A stretch of 39,674 bases of DNA from a bacterium (GCA_035528375.1 DATKYS010000137.1:74024-113697); one strand, 5' to 3'; positions 15,438-24,402 are shown, counted from the stretch's first letter. Numbers and translations: made by a program. Notes: a model not told the origin generated them from the letters alone.

Positions 15438-15989
15438 CTACTCGGCGAAGAGCTTCTTCTCGACCAGGGTGATGCCGGTCGGGGTGAGCCTTACCGTGCC
15501 GTTGCCCGGCATGTCCACGTACTTGTACTTGCGCTTCGCCTCGGACAGGCAGACCTGGATGTTCGCCGGCGCCTTCAGGCCGAGGTGGCGGAAGCACTCC
15601 GCGATCTCGCCGTGCAGCACCGTCTTGCGCGCCGTAATCTTCTGAAGATAGTAGAGGTAAAGGGTGCAGCGCTCGTAGTTGGAGTGTACCTTGGCCCCCT
15701 TGACGTAGTCCTTGAGGGACTTTACGCCTTCGCCGCCCTTCAGTTCGAGGGGGATGAGGTTGATTTTTTTCGGTTTGGCCTTGGGCCTGCCGCGGCGCTT
15801 TTTGGGTTTGGCCGCCCGGGTCTTCGGTTTGGACACCCGTGTTTTCGGCCTCACGGCCAGCATGTCCTTGAAGCGCGCGAACTGCTCGTCTATGAACTCG
15901 CGCGTGCCCGTCGCCTTCACGGAACGGGCGGAGAGGTCTATCTCCACCGAGTAGGTCTGGTTCTGTGCGGACGGTTTATCCTCGGCCAT
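15438..15989 (-). CDS. AT-hook protein with a winged-helix-like C-terminus, unknown function
   Basis: The 183-residue protein has three parts. Residues 10-45 (YSVEIDLSARSVKATGTREFIDEQFARFKDML) look like a short alpha/beta N-domain. Residues 47-75 form a Lys/Arg/Pro-rich linker containing the AT-hook-like RRGRPKAKPKK. Residues about 100-181 (ERCTLYLYYLQKITARKTVLHGEIAECFRHL, then VRLTPTGITLVEKKL) read like a winged helix. It resembles small archaeal and Chloroflexi proteins with the same two-end architecture, known to me only as hypothetical. DNA binding is inferred. Start ATG 15989 has GAGGTGG upstream. It sits between mgtE and lepB, probably in one transcript. Confidence 0.7.
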   Translation of the reverse strand: MAEDKPSAQNQTYSVEIDLSARSVKATGTREFIDEQFARFKDMLAVRPKTRVSKPKTRAAKPKKRRGRPKAKPKKINLIPLELKGGEGVKSLKDYVKGAKVHSNYERCTLYLYYLQKITARKTVLHGEIAECFRHLGLKAPANIQVCLSEAKRKYKYVDMPGNGTVRLTPTGITLVEKKLFAE

Positions 15990-16052
15990 TGTCCACCTCG
16001 TTTCTGGTCCTTTTCAGGATACGTAAACTCACTTGAACGCTACCGGTACTTT

Positions 16053-17414
16053 TCACGCTGGAATGAGAAATTTCAAAAGCAGCATACCCAGCCCCAGGTA
16101 AATGGTGAGTCCCGTCATGTCGTTGGCCATGGTGATGAAGGGTCCCGAAGCCACGGCTGGATCGGCGCCCAGCCTGCGGAAGACCAGGGGCATGAAGGCG
16201 CCCATCAGGGTCGCGACGATGATGGCCCCGATCATGGCCGTCCCCACTACCACCCCGAGCATGGGATTGCCCCCCCAGGCCCACGCCACGCCGCAGACGA
16301 TCATCCCGCTGAAGAGGCCGAGCAGGGATCCGACCCGCAGTTCGCGCAGTGCGGTGCGCAGGATACTCCCCTTCTCGATCCGCCCCAGGGCCAGGTTGCG
16401 GATGACGACCGTGGAGCTTTGCAGGCCGGCGTTCCCACCCATGGCGGTGATGACGGGGATGAAGGAGGCCAGGGCCACCACCTGCTCCAGGGCGTAGCTG
16501 AAGAGGTGGATGATGGTCCCGGATAGGAGGGCGCCCAGGAGGCAGATTAAAAGCCACGGCAGCCTGAGCTTGACCACCGAGAGGGCCCCCCGGACCTCGA
16601 GCTCCTCGTCGGAGGTGCCGACCATCTTGAAAATGTCCTCGGTGGCCTCCTCGTGGACGATTTCGAGGACGTCGTCCACGGTGACCTCACCCAAAAAGAC
16701 GCCGGTGGAGTCCACCACGGGGACGGCTAAAAGGTCGTAGCGCTTGAAGAGAGAGGCGAGCTTCTCCTGGTCCTGGGCGGGCGACACCGAGGGGTAGCCG
16801 GGTTCGATCAGGTCTTTCACGAGACGGGAATGGGGTGTCGAGGCCAGCGTCTCCATGGTCACCACCCCGACCAGGCGGGCGCCGGAATCCACCAGGTAGA
16901 CTAAGGTGTGCAGCTCGTCCCCGATGCTCTGCTTGACGAGGCCCTGGGCCGTTTCCACGTCTACGTCGGGCGGTATGCTGACGAAGTCCAGGCTCATCCG
17001 CCCGCCGGCGGTGTCCTCGGGGTAGGATAAGAGTGCCCGTATGTCCTCGGTCAGGTCCCCCGGGATGTCCTCGAGAATCTTCTTGCGCAGGTCCGGATCG
17101 GCCCGGAGGAGTAAGTCGGCGGCGTCGTCGGCGGGGAGGACGGCCAGGGCGCGCGCGGCGACCCGCGGGGGGACGCTCTCAAAATAATCCGCGGCGAAGT
17201 GCTCCGCCATCTCGCCCAACAGGGGCGCCACCGCTTCGGTGGGCCACAGCTCCAGGAGCCTTTCCTGGTCCTCCACGTCGAGAATGAGGAGGGCTCCGGC
17301 GAGATCGGCGGGATGGTTTTCGAGGACCAGCTCCCTGAGACCCTGGACATCGGTCCCGTCGAGCAGCCCTTGAAGCCTTTCCGCCATTACTTTCTCTTGT
17401 GTTTCGGACGGCAT
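16053..17414 (-). CDS. mgtE: MgtE-family magnesium transporter
   Basis: The 453-residue protein has the full MgtE layout: an N-terminal helical MgtE_N domain (about 1-130), a CBS pair (about 135-260) and a five-helix membrane domain (about 285-453). The membrane domain includes PVITAMGGNAGLQSSTVVIRNLALG and ASGPFITMANDMTGLTIYLGLG, the conserved pore segments; the Asp in ANDMTGL matches the Mg2+-selective site. MgtE forms dimers in the inner membrane and is gated by Mg2+ binding to the cytoplasmic domains. The first ATG (17414) has no ribosome-binding site; an internal ATG at 17387 has a weak one, so the start is uncertain by nine residues. No M-box riboswitch is recognisable in the short leader. 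Confidence 0.93.
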   Translation of the reverse strand: MPSETQEKVMAERLQGLLDGTDVQGLRELVLENHPADLAGALLILDVEDQERLLELWPTEAVAPLLGEMAEHFAADYFESVPPRVAARALAVLPADDAADLLLRADPDLRKKILEDIPGDLTEDIRALLSYPEDTAGGRMSLDFVSIPPDVDVETAQGLVKQSIGDELHTLVYLVDSGARLVGVVTMETLASTPHSRLVKDLIEPGYPSVSPAQDQEKLASLFKRYDLLAVPVVDSTGVFLGEVTVDDVLEIVHEEATEDIFKMVGTSDEELEVRGALSVVKLRLPWLLICLLGALLSGTIIHLFSYALEQVVALASFIPVITAMGGNAGLQSSTVVIRNLALGRIEKGSILRTALRELRVGSLLGLFSGMIVCGVAWAWGGNPMLGVVVGTAMIGAIIVATLMGAFMPLVFRRLGADPAVASGPFITMANDMTGLTIYLGLGMLLLKFLIPA

Positions 17415-17474
17415 GGTATAGTAAAAAAGTTATTAAACGTGTTGGTGGACCCCAAGGAAAACGATTGGAGGGTG

Positions 17475-17503
17475 ATTGTACCGGTAAATTTATTTCCGGT
17501 CAA
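17475..17503 (-). promoter_or_regulatory. sigma70 promoter of mgtE
   Basis: On the minus strand TTGACC (17503-17498), 17 bp, TACAAT (17480-17475). An ACCGG...CCGGT inverted repeat spans the spacer and may be an operator. The whole 17415-17600 divergent region is strikingly AT-rich for this genome. Confidence 0.7.
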
Positions 17504-17644
17504 GAAAAAATTTTATTTAATTATATGAGTTGCAACTTTTTTATATTCATGGAGTTCGAGTCATTCCACAATAATCCTAATTAATATGGTTTTCAGTCGG
17601 CGGCACTCCTTTGGTCATCGCCCGTAAACGAGCCTTTGGTTTAT

Positions 17645-17675
17645 TTGGCGCCGTGGTGCTTTTTTCTGGTACAAT
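17645..17675 (+). promoter_or_regulatory. extended -10 promoter before the UPF0182 operon
   Basis: TACAAT (17670-17675) is preceded by TGG, an extended -10 element. The -35 match is weak. It lies inside the upstream open frame that begins at 17611, supporting ATG 17749 as the true start of the UPF0182 gene. Confidence 0.5.
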
Positions 17676-17748
17676 GTTCACGGTGTTTTCAACGGCCACC
17701 AGGGCCCGGCGCCCCTCAGCCCGGCCCGGTTCTTCCGGGGTCACTCGC

Positions 17749-20649
17749 ATGAACTGGATTTCCCGCAAGACGATAATCATCGTGATAGCGGTCATCGTCG
17801 GTCTGGTCATCCTCTTGACCGCCCTCTCCGGTTTCTTCGTAGACATCTTCTGGTACACCTCCGAGGGCTACGCCGATGTTTTCTGGACCCGCATCTGGGC
17901 CGCGGTGGGCTTCGGGCTCATCATATTCGGCCTGTACGTGATTGTCGTGGGTACGAGCCTCATCCTGGCCTGGTTCTTCAGTCGCCAGAAACCCCACGTC
18001 GTCGCCGAGGAGGCGGTCATGCTCCCCTCCTTCGGGGAGAAGCTCCGCAAGTGGGGGGTTTGGCTATTCATCGCCGTGGGGGGGGCCTTCGCCATCATAA
18101 ACGGCATCTCCGCCGGGGGCGAATGGCAGGTGTTCCAGCGCTTCCTCCACGCCACCAGCTTCGGACTGGTGGACCCCGTCTTCGGTAACGACGTCTCCTT
18201 CTACGTCTTCAAACTCCCCTTCTACCGGATGCTCTACGACCACCTCTACGGCGCCCTGCTCCTCTCGACGGTCCTCATCGTGGTCTGGTACGTCTTCCGG
18301 AGGATGATCTGGATCGAGAGCTGGAAGCTGCGCACGAACACCCTGGTCAAGGGCCACGTTCTGGCCATGATCGGCGGCCTGTTCGCCCTGAAGGCCTGGG
18401 GGTACTACCTGGACAAGTTCGACATCCTGTTCGCGGACCACGGTAAGTTCTACGGCGCCGGGTTCGCCGACGTAAACGCCAGCCTGCCCATGTACAACGT
18501 CCTCTTCTGGCTGACACTGGCCTTCGGCGTCGCCGTCCTCGTCCTGACCTGGCTGAAGAGCAACAACCTCAAGATGCTCCTGATCATCGTGGCCTCTTTC
18601 ATCGTGCTGCCCCTCATCCTCCTCTACGCGGTCCCCTGGGCGGTGCAGACCTTCGAGGTCAACCCCAACGAGCTCCTGGCCGAGGAGTCCTATATCGGAA
18701 ACAACATCGAGATGACTCAGGCCGCCTACGGACTGGACCGGATCACGCCGCGGGCCTTCGGCGAGTCGGGCGAGGTGATCGAGGTAACGCAGGGGCTCGA
18801 TAAACCGGGCGATGTTCTGGCCGAGAGAGTCCAGGCGGGCTCCATCGGCGGCGCGTCTTTCACCCCCGAAGAGGTGGAGGGCGCCGGCGTCGGACCGCTC
18901 CTGACCCGCGCGGACATCGAGAACAACCGGCCCACCATTGACAACATCCGGGTTTGGGACTGGCACTACCTCAGACCGGTGTACAATCAGATTCAGAGCT
19001 TCAAGGACTACTACGAGTTCGGCGAGGACATAGACATTGACCGGTACATCCTGGACGGGCGCCAGACCACGGTCACCATCTCGCTGCGCGAGCTGAACCT
19101 GAACGGTCTGCCGCCGCAGGCCGACACCTGGCAGAATCGTCACCTCGTGTACACCCACGGCTACGGTGCCGTGTCCAACCCGGTGAACCTGAAGAGCCCC
19201 TCCGGCCAGCCGGTCTTCTACCTCCAGGACATCCCCATGGAGAACCGGATGGAGGTCGAGATAGATCGGCCCCAGATCTACTTCGGCGAGGGGAACATGG
19301 ACTACTCCTTCGCCCCGGCCTCAGAGCCCATCGAGATAGACTACCCCGTAGGGAACACCAACCAGCTCACCAGCTACGACGCGAGCCTCGGCGGCGGGAT
19401 ACCGGTAGGCGGGTTCTGGCGTCGCCTGGCCATAGCGATTTATCTGGGCTCGCTGGACGTGTTTCTCTCCGACTACATCACGCCCGAGAGCCGGCTTCTC
19501 GTCCGCCGCAACGTTCTGGAGCGGGTGGACGAGGTTGCGCCCTACCTCTACGCCGACACCGACCCCTACCCGGTGTTGACCAACGGGGGAATCTACTGGA
19601 TCGTGGACTGCTACACCGTCACCAGCCGCTTCCCCTACTCCCAGCCGATGCTGGACAACGGTGGGAACTACATCCGCAACTCGGTTAAGGTCGTGGTGGA
19701 CGCCTACACCGGTCACATGGACTTCTACGTCGTGGGCGAGGACCCGCTGATCGAGACCTGGTCCAATGTCTTCCCGGGCATGTACAAGGATTTCTCCGAG
19801 ATGCCCGACGACATCCGGGCCCACCTCCGCTACCCCAACGCCCTGTTCGCCATCCAGAGCCTGGTCTTCGCCACCTACCACATGAGTGATCCGCAGGACT
19901 TCTACAAGCGCTCGGACCGCTGGGAGATTCCGGGACGCAAGGAGGGCGAGCTCTTCAGTGCTTATTACATGACGATGCGCCTGCCCGGGGAGCCCAAGGA
20001 GGAGTTCATCGCGGTCACCCCATTCGTACCCGAGGGGAAGAAGATCATGGTGGGCTGGATGTGCGCCCGGTGCGATCCGGGCATGTACGGCGACCTCGTG
20101 CTCTACACCTTCCCCCGTACAGCCACCATCTACGGCCCCGAGCAGATAGACGCCCTGATCAACCAGAATCCCGAGTTTTCCAAGGAGCGCACCCTGTTGG
20201 GAAGCGAGGGGTCCCAGGTCGGGCTCGGGAGAATCGTCATCATCCCCATCGAGAACTCGCTCCTCTACGTGGAGCCGGTCTATATCCAGGCTGAGGCGGA
20301 CGCCATCCCCGAGCTGAAGTACATCCTGGTGGCCTACGGGAACCAGATTGCCATGTCCGACACCCTGGACGGGGCGCTCGACAAGCTCTTCGGTCCCGCG
20401 ACCCCGACCGCCGAGGAATCGGTCGTCCCGGAGGAGGGTGGGGAGGCCGTGCCGGAGACGGTGGAAACCGTGCCGGTCATCCCGACCGAGCTGGGCGAGA
20501 TGCGGGACCTCGCGCGGGAATTCGACACCGCCTGGAAGGACTACAACGACGCCCGCGCCGCCCGCGATTGGGATGCCTTTGGTCGCGCCGAGAAGCGGAT
20601 CGAGAACCTGCTCGACCGCCTGGACGAGTTGGCGGGGGGAAACCTGTAG
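17749..20649 (+). CDS. UPF0182 family membrane protein
   Basis: The 966-residue protein is a full-length member of UPF0182 (COG1615). It begins with about seven membrane helices (residues 1-310), including SGFFVDIFWYTSEGYADVFWTRI. A large soluble domain follows with the conserved DIPMENRMEVEIDRPQIYFGE, and near the C-terminus come GSQVGLGRIVIIPIENSLLYVEPVYIQ and ELKYILVAYGNQIAMSDTLDGALDKLF. An acidic Pro/Glu linker and a helical tail end the protein. No biochemical role is established. ATG 17749 is chosen because a probable promoter lies between it and the earlier in-frame ORF start at 17611, and because the membrane domain starts there. The next gene's ATG follows the stop directly. The large domain is probably extracytoplasmic. 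Confidence 0.9.
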   Translation: MNWISRKTIIIVIAVIVGLVILLTALSGFFVDIFWYTSEGYADVFWTRIWAAVGFGLIIFGLYVIVVGTSLILAWFFSRQKPHVVAEEAVMLPSFGEKLRKWGVWLFIAVGGAFAIINGISAGGEWQVFQRFLHATSFGLVDPVFGNDVSFYVFKLPFYRMLYDHLYGALLLSTVLIVVWYVFRRMIWIESWKLRTNTLVKGHVLAMIGGLFALKAWGYYLDKFDILFADHGKFYGAGFADVNASLPMYNVLFWLTLAFGVAVLVLTWLKSNNLKMLLIIVASFIVLPLILLYAVPWAVQTFEVNPNELLAEESYIGNNIEMTQAAYGLDRITPRAFGESGEVIEVTQGLDKPGDVLAERVQAGSIGGASFTPEEVEGAGVGPLLTRADIENNRPTIDNIRVWDWHYLRPVYNQIQSFKDYYEFGEDIDIDRYILDGRQTTVTISLRELNLNGLPPQADTWQNRHLVYTHGYGAVSNPVNLKSPSGQPVFYLQDIPMENRMEVEIDRPQIYFGEGNMDYSFAPASEPIEIDYPVGNTNQLTSYDASLGGGIPVGGFWRRLAIAIYLGSLDVFLSDYITPESRLLVRRNVLERVDEVAPYLYADTDPYPVLTNGGIYWIVDCYTVTSRFPYSQPMLDNGGNYIRNSVKVVVDAYTGHMDFYVVGEDPLIETWSNVFPGMYKDFSEMPDDIRAHLRYPNALFAIQSLVFATYHMSDPQDFYKRSDRWEIPGRKEGELFSAYYMTMRLPGEPKEEFIAVTPFVPEGKKIMVGWMCARCDPGMYGDLVLYTFPRTATIYGPEQIDALINQNPEFSKERTLLGSEGSQVGLGRIVIIPIENSLLYVEPVYIQAEADAIPELKYILVAYGNQIAMSDTLDGALDKLFGPATPTAEESVVPEEGGEAVPETVETVPVIPTELGEMRDLAREFDTAWKDYNDARAARDWDAFGRAEKRIENLLDRLDELAGGNL

Positions 20650-21546
20650 ATGAGAGCCGCGCCGCTTCTGTTTTTAGCCCTGGGCACTGCCGTCGCGGCC
20701 TCCAACCTGACTGTACCGGCGGACGGCCTGGTGCGGGACGGGGGTCTGGTCTCCGTCGAGGCCGGGGGTGTGTGGCTGACGGGCGGCCAGACGGGCTCCT
20801 GGGCCGAGTATGAGGTCCAGCTGCCCTCCTGGGGAAAAAGTTTCGCCGTGGACATCGAGTGGTGGTCCCCCAGACCGGGCGACGGGATAGCGGTTTACCT
20901 CTACGACTACGGCGCCAAGGGTCCCGACGAAATCCTCGGCGCCCCGGGGGGGCTGGATTTTCACTGGCGTCTCTGGAGCGTCTCCACGGACCGCTACGGC
21001 TTTTTCTCCTCCTCCCCGGAATTCCTCCTCACCCGGGGCGGCAACCCCGGCGGCCTGCGCCCGGTGGACGACGCCTGGAGGGTCAGGCTCCTGGTCTACG
21101 CCGATGGGGGGCTCCCCTTCGTCACCGACGAATCGGTCCACCTGGAGCGCGTCCGCTGGAACATCTCGGAGCGCGACGAGCTGTGGAGGCCCGATTCATC
21201 CAGCTGGGGCGCCCTCGTGGTCCCCGGTGACGCTTCGGGCTTCGATTTCGAGCGCGACCTCCTGGTCGCCTCGGCCACGGGAAGACCGCCCGTCGGCGAG
21301 GAGCTCACGGCCCGGGGACGGCTCCTGGCCATCCGCGCCGCCACGGTTCAGGCCCTCGCCCTGGCCGTGGCCTACATCGGGAACTTCATCCCCGACACGG
21401 TGAAACCCGACCAGTTGCCCGGTTACCGCATCCTCACCCGGGAGCAGCTCGGCGACGGCCGCTGGTTCGTGGAGATAGGGATCCCGCTGAACGGGCCCGG
21501 CGGACTGGCCGATTTTCTGGGCTACATCGAGATTCGGCGGAAGTGA
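20650..21546 (+). CDS. secreted protein with LPP20-like C-terminus
   Basis: The 298-residue protein has a signal peptide (MRAAPLLFLALGTAVAAS). The N-terminal half is beta-rich (VWLTGGQTGSWAEYEVQLPSW, FHWRLWSVSTDRYG) and could be a carbohydrate-binding-like sandwich. Residues about 200-298 (LTARGRLLAIRAATVQALALAVAYIG, then a gap, then GDGRWFVEIGIPL) resemble LPP20/FlgT-type domains of secreted or outer-membrane-associated proteins. Function is unknown. Its ATG abuts the UPF0182 stop (TAG-ATG), so it is co-translated and may partner UPF0182. Confidence 0.7.
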   Translation: MRAAPLLFLALGTAVAASNLTVPADGLVRDGGLVSVEAGGVWLTGGQTGSWAEYEVQLPSWGKSFAVDIEWWSPRPGDGIAVYLYDYGAKGPDEILGAPGGLDFHWRLWSVSTDRYGFFSSSPEFLLTRGGNPGGLRPVDDAWRVRLLVYADGGLPFVTDESVHLERVRWNISERDELWRPDSSSWGALVVPGDASGFDFERDLLVASATGRPPVGEELTARGRLLAIRAATVQALALAVAYIGNFIPDTVKPDQLPGYRILTREQLGDGRWFVEIGIPLNGPGGLADFLGYIEIRRK

Positions 21547-21570
21547 TCCGCCGCTGGGTCGCCACAAGAC

Positions 21571-22656
21571 GTGACTACCCCCGCAAAACCCGTCCTCGCG
21601 TTGATGGCGGGGGGGAGCGGCCGGCGTTTCTGGCCCCTCTCCCGCTACCGGCGGCCGAAGCAGCTCCTCTCCCTCGGCGGGGAGGAGAGCCTCCTGCGCG
21701 GGGCGTTTCACCGGGCGCTGCTCCTGACCGACCCGGAGCGGGTTCTCGTGGTGACCCGGGAGGACCTGGGGGGGGTAATCTCCGCGGAGCTTCCCGAGCT
21801 GCCCGGGGATAATTTCCTCCTGGAGCCGCTCGGCGCCGATACCGCCCCCTGCGTCGGGTTGGCTGCCCTCGAGGCCGCCCGGCGTTACGGCGACCCGGTG
21901 CTGGTCATGCTGCCCGCCGACCACCTTATCGCGGACTCGGACCGCTTCGCCGGCGTGGTGCGGAGCGGCGTCGAAATCGCCCGACGGGAAGAGCTCCTCG
22001 TCGTGCTGGGTTTGCGGCCCACCCGCCCGGAGACACAGTACGGATACATCCAGGCGGGGGAAGCCTCCCCGGACGGGTACCGGCCCGTTCTCCGGTTCAC
22101 AGAGAAGCCGGAGCCGGCGGAAGCCGAACGGTTTTTAACGAGCGGCGGCCACTACTGGAACTCGGGTGTTTTCATCTGGCGCGCGGGCGTCATCCTCGGG
22201 GCCCTCGAACGGCACGCGCCCGGGGTTTTCCGTCCGCTGGAAACGCTGGCCGGCCTTGCTGGGCCGTTGTCCGGAGAGGTTCTGCGCTCCGCGTACGCCG
22301 CGGTCGAGCGCATCTCCGTGGATTACGCGGTCCTGGAGCGGGCCGACAACGTGGTCATGCTGCCGGCGGACTTCGCCTGGGACGATCTGGGTCAGTGGAC
22401 CAGCCTGCACCGCGTCCTCCCCGCGGACGGGGCGGGGAACACCGTCGTCAACGCCGCCGGGGCCCCCGAGCCGTGCCTTCTCGACTGCGAGCGCTGCCTG
22501 GTTTACAATGAATCCAGGGGGAGAATCTGTCTCGTGGGACAGAGGGACGCCGTGGTCGTGGCCACCCCGGATGCGTTCCTGGTCATCCCCGCCGGGCGCT
22601 CCCCGGAGGTCCGGGCGCTCTCGGAGAGTTTCGACCCGCCGGGAAAAGGCCCTTGA
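21571..22656 (+). CDS. manC: mannose-1-phosphate guanylyltransferase
   Basis: The 361-residue protein makes GDP-mannose from mannose-1-phosphate and GTP. The nucleotidyltransferase motif MAGGSGRRFWPLSRYRRPKQLL is at residues about 12-33. VLVMLPADHLI, RPETQYGYIQAGE, RFTEKPEPAEAERFL and GGHYWNSGVFIWRAG follow the family. At 361 residues it is the monofunctional form, without the C-terminal isomerase of ManC/AlgA fusions. The start is GTG 21571 with no clear ribosome-binding site; TTG 21601 would trim ten residues. GDP-mannose would feed glycan or O-mannosylation pathways, such as the DUF2723-type transferase at the left edge. Confidence 0.9.
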   Translation: MTTPAKPVLALMAGGSGRRFWPLSRYRRPKQLLSLGGEESLLRGAFHRALLLTDPERVLVVTREDLGGVISAELPELPGDNFLLEPLGADTAPCVGLAALEAARRYGDPVLVMLPADHLIADSDRFAGVVRSGVEIARREELLVVLGLRPTRPETQYGYIQAGEASPDGYRPVLRFTEKPEPAEAERFLTSGGHYWNSGVFIWRAGVILGALERHAPGVFRPLETLAGLAGPLSGEVLRSAYAAVERISVDYAVLERADNVVMLPADFAWDDLGQWTSLHRVLPADGAGNTVVNAAGAPEPCLLDCERCLVYNESRGRICLVGQRDAVVVATPDAFLVIPAGRSPEVRALSESFDPPGKGP

Positions 22657-22722
22657 TGGAAACGCTTTTCTGCGGTAACCTTACCCGGGGAATCCCGCCC
22701 GAGACGCCGGAGCGAAGTGCGG

Positions 22723-23370
22723 ATGAAGGACTGCAACGGTAGGATTACGGCCACCCTGGCGCTAATGGTACTTCTGGGCGGAGCGGGGTGTGTGAAGGAG
22801 ACGGAGCCCCCCGTGATACCCGTCACGTCGCGGCCCGTCGAACTCGCCGAGACCCCGGAGGTCACCGCCACCACGGACCGGGTGATCGCCGATTTCGAGG
22901 ACATGGACGGCTGGGGTTTCACCAGCTATCCGGGCGAGGTGGACGGCTACCTCACCCAGAGTTACGACGATGAGCCCAGCCACGACGGTGACTGCGCGGC
23001 CAAGCTCGTCTACGATTTCTCGAGCACGGGCGGCGTCACGGCGGCGGCCTACGCGCAGACGGCCCACCTCCTGCCGCTGAACTGGGACAGCCTCAGCCTC
23101 TGGGTGTACGGCGACGGGTCCGGGCACTGGCTGCGGGCCGAGTTCGTGGACTCGACGGGGGAGAAGTTCGTCGGCAACCTGGCCCCCAGCATGGACTGGA
23201 AGGACTCCTGGCGCCTGTGCACGTTGAACCAATCGGACCTGGTGGGCCTACGCGACGCGGGGTCCCGCCGGCATCCGCCCCTGGCGCTGACTCGCATCTA
23301 CCTGGTGGTTCTGCCCACCGGGGAGCACGACTCCGGCGAAATTTACTTTGACACCCTGATCCTGAAGTGA
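22723..23370 (+). CDS. lipoprotein with a galactose-binding-like beta-sandwich
   Basis: The 215-residue protein starts with a signal sequence ending in LLGGAGC, a slightly non-canonical lipobox, so a lipid-modified Cys is likely. A Thr/Pro-rich spacer leads to one beta-sandwich domain (about 45-215). It opens DRVIADFEDMDGWGF and has LPLNWDSLSLWVYGDGSGHWLRAEFVDSTG, MDWKDSWRLCTLN and a closing GEIYFDTLIL. This is the pattern of CBM11-like/galactose-binding domains appended to glycosidases, but here it stands alone. Start ATG 22723 is favoured over GTG 22717 by its spacing from GGAG. It is cotranscribed between manC and a TPR gene. Confidence 0.75.
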   Translation: MKDCNGRITATLALMVLLGGAGCVKETEPPVIPVTSRPVELAETPEVTATTDRVIADFEDMDGWGFTSYPGEVDGYLTQSYDDEPSHDGDCAAKLVYDFSSTGGVTAAAYAQTAHLLPLNWDSLSLWVYGDGSGHWLRAEFVDSTGEKFVGNLAPSMDWKDSWRLCTLNQSDLVGLRDAGSRRHPPLALTRIYLVVLPTGEHDSGEIYFDTLILK

Positions 23371-23381
23371 AAAGGGCGAAG

Positions 23382-24134
23382 ATGAGACGCTCGACGATAG
23401 TGTTGGTTCTGATTGTTGTGCTTCTATCCCCCTTCCTGGTCGGGTTCGACCTCTTCAAGACCATCGCCGCCGAGGAGGCCATGAAGGAGGGGAAGGAGCT
23501 CTTCGAGACCGGCGAGTACGAGCTGGCGGAGGGCAAATTCAAGGAAGCGGCGCTGGATCTGCCCAAGCTGGCCGATCCCTTCTTCTGGATCGGGCGGACC
23601 TTCGAGGCCCGGGGCGATACGGTCAAGGCGGCCAAGTACTACGACGCCGCCCTGGAGCGCAACCCGTCCCACTTCGATGCCCTGAACGCCGCGGCGGGCC
23701 TGGCCACCTCCGAGGCGCGCTGGTCCGAGGCCCACGGCTACCTCCGCCGGATGGCCGACCTCAATCCCACAAACCCGGTGATCCAGGCCAACCTGGGCTA
23801 CGTGCAACTGGCCCTGAAGGATTACGGTTCCGCCGAGACGAGTTTCCGGGAGGCCATCCGCCTGGGCGGCGAACTGGGGCGGGCTTACGACGGGCTCGGT
23901 CTGGCCCTCGACGCCCGCGGAAATGCCGATGAGGCGGAAGAGGCCTTCAGGAACGCCGTCGAGCAAGACCCGGCGCGCATCGAGGCTTACGTCCACCTCG
24001 GTCTTCTCTACGAGAAGCGGGGGATGGCCGACGAGGCCGCCGGTGCCTACACCCAGGCCCTGCGCGTGAAAACCACCGGTCCCTTCGCCGAGATAGCCAA
24101 GAAAAGGCTGGACGAGCTGGGCGTCATCTACTGA
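23382..24134 (+). CDS. membrane-anchored TPR protein
   Basis: The 250-residue protein has an N-terminal membrane anchor or uncleaved signal (RRSTIVLVLIVVLLSPFLVG). Five to six tetratricopeptide repeats follow, for example AKEGKELFETGEYELAEGKF-like, DPFFWIGRTFEARGDTVKAAKYYDAALERNP and AYVHLGLLYEKRGMADEAAGAYTQAL. TPRs are protein-binding scaffolds, common in envelope assembly complexes. The start is ATG 23382 after AAAAGGG; a GTG at 23367 overlapping the previous stop is an alternative. It is the last gene of the UPF0182 cluster; no clear terminator follows. Confidence 0.85.
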   Translation: MRRSTIVLVLIVVLLSPFLVGFDLFKTIAAEEAMKEGKELFETGEYELAEGKFKEAALDLPKLADPFFWIGRTFEARGDTVKAAKYYDAALERNPSHFDALNAAAGLATSEARWSEAHGYLRRMADLNPTNPVIQANLGYVQLALKDYGSAETSFREAIRLGGELGRAYDGLGLALDARGNADEAEEAFRNAVEQDPARIEAYVHLGLLYEKRGMADEAAGAYTQALRVKTTGPFAEIAKKRLDELGVIY

Positions 24135-24189
24135 TACCTCGGCTGCCGGTTTGAGCCCCGGTGGGCCGCCTGGTCGGCACTAATAACGC

Positions 24190-24277
24190 CAAGGCACGTT
24201 ACGCCGAATGTAGGGCGGGGACTTCAGTCCCCGCCGCGTTTATCAAAGGTAGCCCTCACCTTTAATCCCGTGCCTTG
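24190..24277. repeat. palindromic, potentially branched intergenic element
   Basis: Inverted ends CAAGGCACG (24190-24198) and CGTGCCTTG (24269-24277) enclose two hairpins. The first is GGCGGGGACT-tc-AGTCCCCGCC (24214-24235). The second is AAAGGT/ACCTTT (24245-24263). In single strands this could fold as a stem with two arms. It carries no coding frame. A MITE- or REP-like repeat is the simplest reading. The rest of 24135-24402 shows nothing recognisable. Confidence 0.5.
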
Positions 24278-24356
24278 CAGGCCTTCCACGGGGAGAGGGA
24301 GAATGAACCTCGCCCCGGCCCGAGCCTCGCGGAATCCGGGGGGATGGCGCCGACCC

Positions 24357-24382
24357 AAAAAAAGAAAAGGCCCGCGGGCCTT
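24357..24382 (-). terminator. terminator of the double zinc-ribbon gene
   Basis: On the minus strand AAGGCCCGCGGGCCTT is followed by a T-rich tract (TTCTTTTTTT), 20 bp past the stop. Confidence 0.8.
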
Positions 24383-24402
24383 CTTTCCATGAGGCGGCAA
24401 CT

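Noticed and set aside
17415-17474. M-box (ykoK) magnesium riboswitch before mgtE
   Set aside because: The leader from the predicted start is only about 50-60 nt, too short for an M-box, and none of its conserved segments is recognisable.
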